DNA from: Lunularia cruciata
Taxonomy: Eukaryota > Streptophyta > Marchantiopsida > Lunulariales > Lunulariaceae
Length of the DNA: 64,000 nucleotides
Assembly (NCBI GenBank): GCA_948567375.1
Contig: OX419762.1
Location: 41,397,034-41,461,033 of the forward strand
Direction: 5' to 3'
Shown here piece by piece: positions 58,296-64,000 of the stretch; within the stretch, counting starts at the first letter, position 1; the number at the start of each line of letters is the position of its first letter. Below the pieces are notes generated by a model. The model saw nothing but the letters and a program-made list of their open reading frames with translations. It ran no database searches and had not been told where the DNA came from. The translations under genes and the position numbers were made by a program.

Positions 58296-58994
58296 CTAAT
58301 GCTTGGTTGCTAGAACAATGGCCAACTCTTCTCGTTCTGTGGTGTGGTAGTTGCGCTCTGCCAATAACAACTTTTGAGAGAAATACACAATTGGATGCCA
58401 TCCGTCATGCCACTCTTGTTGTAGGATTGCTCCTATTGCTACGCTTGATGCATTTGTAGCCAACTTGATTGGACGTTTTGGGTCATACCACTTCAAGATT
58501 GGTGCATGTAGCAAGGCGACCTTCAATTCTTGGAAGGCCAACTCTTGTGCGGTTCCCCATGTCCACTTCTTCCCCTTGCCAAGTAGTGTTGTTAAAGGTT
58601 GTGCAACCTTGGAGAAGTCCTTGACAAATCTACGATAGAATCCCGTCAACCCCAAGAAGCTCTTAAGTTGAGTCTGATCTTCTGGGGCACTCCATTTTTT
58701 AATGACCTCTATTTTATCTATCAATACTTGAATGCCCTCTGCACTTACTCTATGCCCTAAGTAGTCTACTTCAGACTTGCCAAACTCACACTTTGAGATT
58801 TTGGCGTACAACTGATTCTGTCTTAGAATCTGGAAGACCTCTCGTAGATGTTGTTTGTGTTCTATCATCGTGCTACTATATACTAAGATATCATCCAAGA
58901 AGATGATAATAGACTTATCCAAGTATGGACAAAATATGTCATTCATTAGGCTCATGAAAGTGGCAGGCGCATTGGTGAGGCCAAAAGGCATCAC
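58296..58994 (-). pseudogene. RT C-terminal half and RNase H of the second chromovirus
   Basis: This open frame of 232 residues starts with [17 protein letters not shown], includes the catalytic [37 protein letters not shown], and the RNase H block [20 protein letters not shown]. In this block the first catalytic aspartate (usually TDAS) is replaced by TNAS. It ends near [10 protein letters not shown]. Confidence 0.88.
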
Positions 58995-59021
58995 AAGATA
59001 CTCAAAGTGGCCATACTTGGT

Positions 59022-59234
59022 TCAAAAGGTAGTTTTGTACACATCCTCCTCTGCAATTTGGATTTGATTATAACCGCTCTGCAAGTCCAGTTTGGTGAAG
59101 TATCTTGCTCCATGGATTTGATCAAACAGGTCATCCATGCAAGGTAAGGGGTATTTGTTCTTCACTGTTTGCTGATTGAGACCTTGATAGTCAATGCACA
59201 TGTGCATTGTACCATCCTTCTTCTTCACAAACAA
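59022..59234 (-). pseudogene. RT N-terminal half of the second chromovirus
   Basis: The 70-residue frame has [19 protein letters not shown], then [19 protein letters not shown] and [16 protein letters not shown]. It is one frame change away from the C-terminal half at 58994. Confidence 0.85.
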
Positions 59235-59279
59235 GACAAGGGCCCCATATGGTGATACGCTAGGTTGGATGAACCCTTT

Positions 59280-59805
59280 CTATAGCATCTCCTCAATTTG
59301 AGTCTTACACTCCTCCAACTCATGAGGTGATAGGCGATATGGGGCCTTACAAGGAGGTGTCTTCCCCGGGAGTGTCTCTATTTTGTGATCTACTCGCCTT
59401 TTAGGTGGTAATCCTGAGGGTAGATCATCGGGAAAGACATCTTGAAACTCATCCACCACATCCTTCAATTTCTCAGGAATTTGTCCAACGAGTTGTGCAC
59501 TCTGGACTTCTCTTATTAGACCCATAAAACATCTATCGGTCTTACAGACAGTTGTCGTCCCTACGACATATAGAGGCAGTTTCTGCCTGTGTGATTTTTC
59601 TTTAACCCCAATGATTGACCATTGGTGGGTTCTCACTACTTTCTTCCTCCAATCCACCATTGGGTTGTACTGCTCCATCCATGGCATGCCTAAAATTGCA
59701 TCATAACAGGCTAACTATATCACTCGCAACTCAATTGCTTCCTGATATTCTCCTACAGAGAGGGTTACACGTTGTCGTTGGGAAAATAGCCCACGTGTAC
59801 CCTTG
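59280..59805 (-). pseudogene. Protease end and RT linker of the second chromovirus
   Basis: From 59800 down, the minus strand reads FSQRQRVTLSVGEYQ, a stop, then AILGMPWMEQYNPMVDW (near 59680), the end motif of a gypsy protease. A linker with [17 protein letters not shown] and RVDHKIETLPG precedes RT. Homology fails right of about 59805, where the element is truncated; the protease active site and gag are missing. Confidence 0.75.
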
Positions 59806-60435
59806 AGGCTTTTGGTGTGATAAATTTTCTTTTCTCTTTTATTTGTTGTAAGGAACAGGGATTTATGATAATATGTCTCGGGTGTGGTTTTGCTACCTGG
59901 TTTTGGGAGAATGTGAAAGGAGTCTTGAAGGCTGAAGGTTTTGGAGATGCATGAGGGCTGTGTTTTGGACCAGGACAGAAATTTCAAAATGTGAAGGGAG
60001 TTTTGAAGGGCTGAAAGCTTTTGGAGATGCCTTAGGACTGTGTTTTGGACCAGGATAGGAATTTTCGAAATGTGAAAGGAGTCTTGAAGGGCTGAAGGCT
60101 TTTGGAGATGCCTTAGGACTGTGTTTTGGACCAGGATAGGAATCTTCGAAATGTGAAATGAGTCTTGGAAGCAGATTTGTGTTATGAATTGTGACTAGAG
60201 TTGAGGAAACTCCATTCTAGGATCTCTTAGTCTGGTCCAGGTGAAAAGCATAATTAAATGATCTGAGTGCCGGATTTATGTTCAGTTAGATCACTCAGTT
60301 GTTGTTTATTTTATTTTATCAAAGGGCCACCGGACCTAGGTCTATGAACTGCCAGATCCCAAACCATAGCTTGAACCTGACGAGAAAATAGGATATGAGA
60401 CCAAGCAGAAGTAGAAACCATAACACCAGCCTCAC
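59806..60435 (+). other. Upstream region of the Gag-like ORF with tandem repeats
   Basis: About 630 bp between the truncated chromovirus and the Gag-like ORF. It includes the tandem array at 59911-60175. It may be an LTR or leader of the element that carries the Gag-like ORF, but no second copy lies in the window to prove it. Confidence 0.4.
59911..60175. repeat. 78/81-bp tandem repeat array
   Basis: Three full units and a partial fourth start at 59911, 59989, 60070 and 60151, each from ATGTGAA. They share CTTTTGGAGATGCCTTAGGA and CTGTGTTTTGGACCAGGA. The second and third full units are nearly identical; the first is more diverged and three bases shorter. Confidence 0.9.
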
Positions 60436-63400
60436 ATGACAAGATTGGTTTTACGAAAGTCAAGGATAAAACAAAACCTTCAGGGTGAGTCAACCTCAGG
60501 AAAACTAAGCACAAGCAGCCATGTGCTCGGCGCACTCTCAAGACCGAATGTTCCCCACGACATAAGTGGCAACCATGCTGGGGAATCTCGAGGCTTGTGC
60601 TTAGACATTACGACTAGTTGGAGTTGGGGAAGGGAACAAAGGACAGATTGGACTGATCTAAGTGGAGAGGAGGTGAGCTGTGCTGAGGTAGAGATGGGCC
60701 CAGAGGCTTCATCTGCAGCTATGACAAGGGAACAGGAGATCTCACTGATTGTCATGGCAACCATGAGAGCCATGAAGGATCAGGATGAGGAAAGAGACAG
60801 GGTGAAGGTGCAGTCTTTGCAAGTCACAAAATGTTTGCGTGCTGTGGTGGACCAGCGGGGGGAATTTGATGGTAAGGACGTGACTAAGTACCTGAAGGTC
60901 TACTGGAGAGAGGTTAAGCTTCATGGTCTTGATGAGAAGGTTGCCATTGCAAGGTTCCCTAAGCTGGTGGAGCTTGAAATCAAGAAGATGGTTGAGGGCT
61001 TGGTGAGAGGGGCAAAGACATGGGAGGAGTTCTCCCAGATGATGAAGGAGGAATTCTTGCTGCAGGATGCAGATCGGGTCACCCAGGCCATGTTCTTGGA
61101 TTGGGTGAATGATAGGAGTAAAAACTTGGGGCCTCAAGATCTCCTAAGAGAGTTTAACAAGAGACTGGGGCATCTGTCAGCTTGTGAAGCTGAGGCCATT
61201 AGACTACAGAGGTCTAACTACTTTCTGCTAGCTGCAGATAGTCGTTTGCGGGATGAGTTGGAGTATGCACTTGATTTGCTCCAACCTGATCGGTTGGGAA
61301 CGGTAGAGTGGGGAAAGATTGAGGAGGCGGTTGTCTGGGTAAGCCGCAAGCGGAGGCAGAGAGAGCTGGATGAAGAAGCAATAGCCAAAGCGCCTATTTG
61401 GAGTAGCATGGTTGGGTCCGGGAGAGAGAAGATGGAACAGCGAGTGAGCGAGGTGGCTAAGGGAGGAGCTGTTGACAAGATATCACGACTAATGGAGGGG
61501 CTGAAAGCTCTGACCACCAAGGTCGACCAGCTGCAGAGTGGGAGTAGTACTGCGAGAACAATCGGAGAGAAGAGACAGCTCTATGGGTGCATGTGGTGTG
61601 ATAGTAAAAGTCATGCCAAGAGAGATTGCCATGAGCTATCAGAAGCGTTGCATGAGCAGCTGGTGAAATTTGTGGGAGAGCCCGGAATGAAGAAGGTTGC
61701 CTTCTTTGACACTGGGGAGCCAATACCGCTGAACTGGAACAGAGGAGGCATGAAGGCACTGCTGGAGAGACACTTGGGCACACGTGAAGTAGGTATGGCA
61801 ATTGCTACTTTTGGGCCTAGTGTGTATAGTGCAGTGGGTGAGATGAAACAAAGTACAGATTTATATGAGATGGAAAAGAAGAAGAACAAATATCAAGGAG
61901 GAGAAACAAAGAGGCAAGGACAAGATGGACCTCTAGTGAGAGATGCTCAAGTTTCTCAAGTTCACCATGACCCGCAATTTCAAAGATTGCCCAAGAACGA
62001 AAGCAAGGTTGGTATAAATTCTTGGAATGCTCATAAGTTTCATGATACAGGGTTTGCTGTAAAGGAGTCGGGGGTAGAATGGCCACCAAAAGCAAAGGTA
62101 GGGAAAGCTCTTACCATTGACAAGAAGAGTGTGCAACATTTTATTGGAGGAATAGAGGCAGATAAATTTGAGAAGAGATTGAAGAAGAAAACTGAAGAAC
62201 ATGGTGCTGATTTTATCTTGCACGACGGTCTAAGGGGAGAATGGAGGTTTCAAGGGAATCACTTCAGCAGAAACAGGTTGGATGACTCTGACAAGGAAGA
62301 AACTCCTCAACAAGGGTCTAGCAAGGAGCTAGTTCTTTTAGGAAAAGATGTGATGGAAGGTGTGGAGGAGAATTCTGAAAATCTCTCACCAAAAGGTCCT
62401 GACATTGGTAAGGAAGCTGTGGAAGTTGACAAAGATGAGGAAAGGTATGACCAGATTCATAGTGTTGCTTCTCAAGCAGCATTGCTTCACTTGTTACCTT
62501 CTGAATTGAGACAAGATCCACTTAAAATGCATCAAATGAGGGCTTTGTTTTTCCCTTTGGGTGAAGAAGAAGAAGGATCAGGACTTTATGAAGATGCAGA
62601 GGAGGAAGAAGAGTCATGCTCGTTGTCATCATCTTCAGATAGTGAGAGTGATGCCGAAAAGGTGCGAAATGAAGAGGAGAAGGTTCCTACCACAAATCAG
62701 GGAACTAAAAGGCTTGCACTCACAAACATGGATTGGGGCCACACCACAGCATTAGACTTGCCTCTAGGGCTGTGCTCTTTCCAACTGAAAGGAGGGGAAG
62801 TCAAGTCTTTGACAATATATTCATCTGAATTTGGGGTGGAGCAGATAGCAAAGGAAGCAATGCAGGGACCTCAAGGTACTTACAGCCACAACGACAACAA
62901 AATTGATGATGAAGTTGATCCTAAGAAGCTGCAAGAGTATGAGAAAGCTTTGAGGCAGAAGTTCAATCTTGACCAACTGAATGAACAAGACTTCAAAGGC
63001 TATGTGGCATCAAGTTCTGACTCTGAGCAAGAAGGCGGTAGAGTCAAAGAGGATGGGAATAGCAATATTGAGAAGGTTATTGGTAAGGAGAAAGATAAGT
63101 TGCAAGCAAAGTATCTATTCTTGTTGTCTAAGACAGGAGGATTGGATGAGGAAAAGGTGGTGGGCAAGAAATCAGAGAAAGGAAACATTGAGATAAAGTT
63201 TCACACAGGACTAGGTGAGCTTAGTGAGGAACTTATGGAGAAGATGAGGAAGACCAAGAGTGGTGAAATGGTATTGGAAGCCTACCTGCGCAAGAGAAGA
63301 AGAAGAAGAAGGAAGAGGCAGCCTTCCAAAAGAAGGAAGAGAAGAAGAGGAAGGCAGAGCTTGAGTTGCTGCTCATGGATGCCGATATGGTGCGAAATGG

Positions 63401-63951
63401 CCAGACCAAATCAAAGCCACAAAAGGACTTGTCAAAGAAGGAAGAACATAAGAAAAGGCAAATTGGTTGATGTACAAGAAGATGTTTTGGGGGAAAAGGA
63501 AATGTTGGCTGAAGGGACAAGTACATTCAAGCTATTGGATCAGAAGAGAGTACAACTTGCCAACGAAAGGAAGGAGTTTTTGTCAACAATTAGTCTACTC
63601 ATGAAGGATATCAACACTCTCAAAGGGTCAAATCAGGAGCTAGTAATACTTGCTGAAGAGAAGATGCAGCTTTTGGATAAAACCACTGCTTTGACCGATA
63701 TCGGTGCACTGAAGCGATTGAGTGAAGGGCACGCACAGTTGTACAAATTGCAGAAAGAAGAGTTGGGGCTAGAAATGGAACAAAGAATGGTGAGCATTGA
63801 ACTTCAGCTCCAGGAGTCCAAGAACAAATATTGTGCTTTGGGGACCAGTTCAAAGGCAGCTGCCAAGATTTTGCAAGAGAAGCAGGGGTCCTTCAAGAAC
63901 TGCCTGCAAAGTTTTCTCAAGAAGCTAAAGAATCTCCAAGTTGCATCATGA
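60436..63951 (+). CDS. Gag-like protein without pol, 1171 codons
   Basis: A long unbroken frame. Residues about 130-310 look like a retrotransposon Gag capsid region (EFDGKDVTKYLKVYWREVKL near 140), and residues 385-398 are one zinc knuckle, CMWCDSKSHAKRDC. After it comes a GEPIPLNWNRGGMKALLE block like that following Gag knuckles in some bryophyte and lycophyte elements (recalled, not checked). An acidic Ser/Glu tract lies near 705-745, an Arg-rich stretch near 953-975, and a coiled coil toward the end. A later start at ATG 60694 (MGPEASSA) may be the real one, since residues 1-86 look non-conserved. No protease, RT or integrase follows before the window ends. It may be a non-autonomous element, the front of a larger one, or a co-opted gag; I cannot choose. 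Confidence 0.7.
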   Translation: MTRLVLRKSRIKQNLQGESTSGKLSTSSHVLGALSRPNVPHDISGNHAGESRGLCLDITTSWSWGREQRTDWTDLSGEEVSCAEVEMGPEASSAAMTREQEISLIVMATMRAMKDQDEERDRVKVQSLQVTKCLRAVVDQRGEFDGKDVTKYLKVYWREVKLHGLDEKVAIARFPKLVELEIKKMVEGLVRGAKTWEEFSQMMKEEFLLQDADRVTQAMFLDWVNDRSKNLGPQDLLREFNKRLGHLSACEAEAIRLQRSNYFLLAADSRLRDELEYALDLLQPDRLGTVEWGKIEEAVVWVSRKRRQRELDEEAIAKAPIWSSMVGSGREKMEQRVSEVAKGGAVDKISRLMEGLKALTTKVDQLQSGSSTARTIGEKRQLYGCMWCDSKSHAKRDCHELSEALHEQLVKFVGEPGMKKVAFFDTGEPIPLNWNRGGMKALLERHLGTREVGMAIATFGPSVYSAVGEMKQSTDLYEMEKKKNKYQGGETKRQGQDGPLVRDAQVSQVHHDPQFQRLPKNESKVGINSWNAHKFHDTGFAVKESGVEWPPKAKVGKALTIDKKSVQHFIGGIEADKFEKRLKKKTEEHGADFILHDGLRGEWRFQGNHFSRNRLDDSDKEETPQQGSSKELVLLGKDVMEGVEENSENLSPKGPDIGKEAVEVDKDEERYDQIHSVASQAALLHLLPSELRQDPLKMHQMRALFFPLGEEEEGSGLYEDAEEEEESCSLSSSSDSESDAEKVRNEEEKVPTTNQGTKRLALTNMDWGHTTALDLPLGLCSFQLKGGEVKSLTIYSSEFGVEQIAKEAMQGPQGTYSHNDNKIDDEVDPKKLQEYEKALRQKFNLDQLNEQDFKGYVASSSDSEQEGGRVKEDGNSNIEKVIGKEKDKLQAKYLFLLSKTGGLDEEKVVGKKSEKGNIEIKFHTGLGELSEELMEKMRKTKSGEMVLEAYLRKRRRRRRKRQPSKRRKRRRGRQSLSCCSWMPIWCEMARPNQSHKRTCQRRKNIRKGKLVDVQEDVLGEKEMLAEGTSTFKLLDQKRVQLANERKEFLSTISLLMKDINTLKGSNQELVILAEEKMQLLDKTTALTDIGALKRLSEGHAQLYKLQKEELGLEMEQRMVSIELQLQESKNKYCALGTSSKAAAKILQEKQGSFKNCLQSFLKKLKNLQVAS

Positions 63952-64000
63952 AATAGTAGACTTCTGGTTGTGGGGTTCCATAATGCATGGCATGACTCTG
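63952..64000. other. Window end after the Gag-like ORF
   Basis: Only 49 bp follow the stop, too few to tell whether pol, an LTR or unique sequence comes next. Confidence 0.6.

Larger units (their letters stand above)
48084..59805 (-). mobile_element. Second chromovirus, 5' truncated and split by a younger element
   Basis: On the minus strand this element runs from a truncated protease region (near 59800) through RT, RNase H and integrase to a chromodomain, then a polypurine tract and a 3' LTR (48084-48803). Its integrase core is interrupted by the 7.8-kb element at 49841-57644. No 5' LTR or gag is seen, so the right end was lost. It sits in the gag of a PHD-family element. Frame changes within RT and RNase H show decay. 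Confidence 0.88.

Noticed and set aside
60742-62521. Several minus-strand frames under the Gag-like ORF
   Set aside because: They are shadows of the 1171-codon plus-strand frame, with no recognisable domain.
1-64000. tRNA, rRNA or snRNA genes
   Set aside because: I looked for cloverleaf A/B-box patterns and conserved rRNA blocks by eye and saw none beyond the tRNA-complementary primer sites. A tRNAscan-SE run would settle it.

Overview
This is a land-plant nuclear window, almost certainly transposon-rich heterochromatin around a single ordinary gene. The evidence is a nuclear-encoded chloroplast YlmG/YGGT protein with a transit peptide, several plant-type Ty3/gypsy elements (chromodomain chromoviruses and a D,D(35)E element primed by a tRNA-Asp-like site), a Ty1/copia fragment and a LINE. 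The intronless YLMG gene and the long Gag-like protein with a single WCDS-type zinc knuckle make me lean toward a bryophyte or another seedless plant. That is a low-confidence inference from remembered family resemblance.

Layout. 1-6.4 kb: a decayed Ty3/gypsy pol on the plus strand that ends in a PHD finger, its 3' LTR, the start of a second LTR, then an inverted 5' LTR-leader-gag piece of the same family. About 7.0-11.0 kb: a decayed LINE (ORF1-like, endonuclease, YADD reverse transcriptase) with a solo LTR inside it. 11-15.3 kb: AT-rich, no gene seen. 15.3-23.0 kb: an unrecognised degenerate sequence split by a full-length minus-strand chromovirus (16543-22183, LTRs of 423 bp, 5-bp target duplication) whose LTRs carry heat-shock-element arrays upstream of a TATA box. 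23-32 kb: AT-rich, with a solo LTR of the chromovirus (25605-26016), an inverted LTR of the PHD family and small tandem repeats. 32.6-36.7 kb: the island holding the YLMG gene (33073-33750). 36.7-44 kb: AT-rich, no gene. 44-48.1 kb: a copia gag fragment, then the 5' LTR and gag of the PHD-family element. 48.1-about 59.8 kb: a second minus-strand chromovirus, itself split at its integrase by a young, apparently intact 7.8-kb Ty3/gypsy element (49841-57644) with identical LTRs and a 1608-aa polyprotein. 59.8-64 kb: a tandem-repeat region and a 1171-aa Gag-like ORF without any pol.

The nesting gives a relative chronology at 44.5-59.8 kb: PHD-family element first, chromovirus second, 1608-aa element last. 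The main leads are the PHD finger fused to a gypsy polyprotein, the heat-shock-element promoter in the chromovirus LTR, the extra zinc-knuckle ORF upstream of gag-pol in the young element, and the pol-less Gag-like ORF with a pair of compensating frameshifts. All calls are by eye; no alignment, HMM or database search was run.
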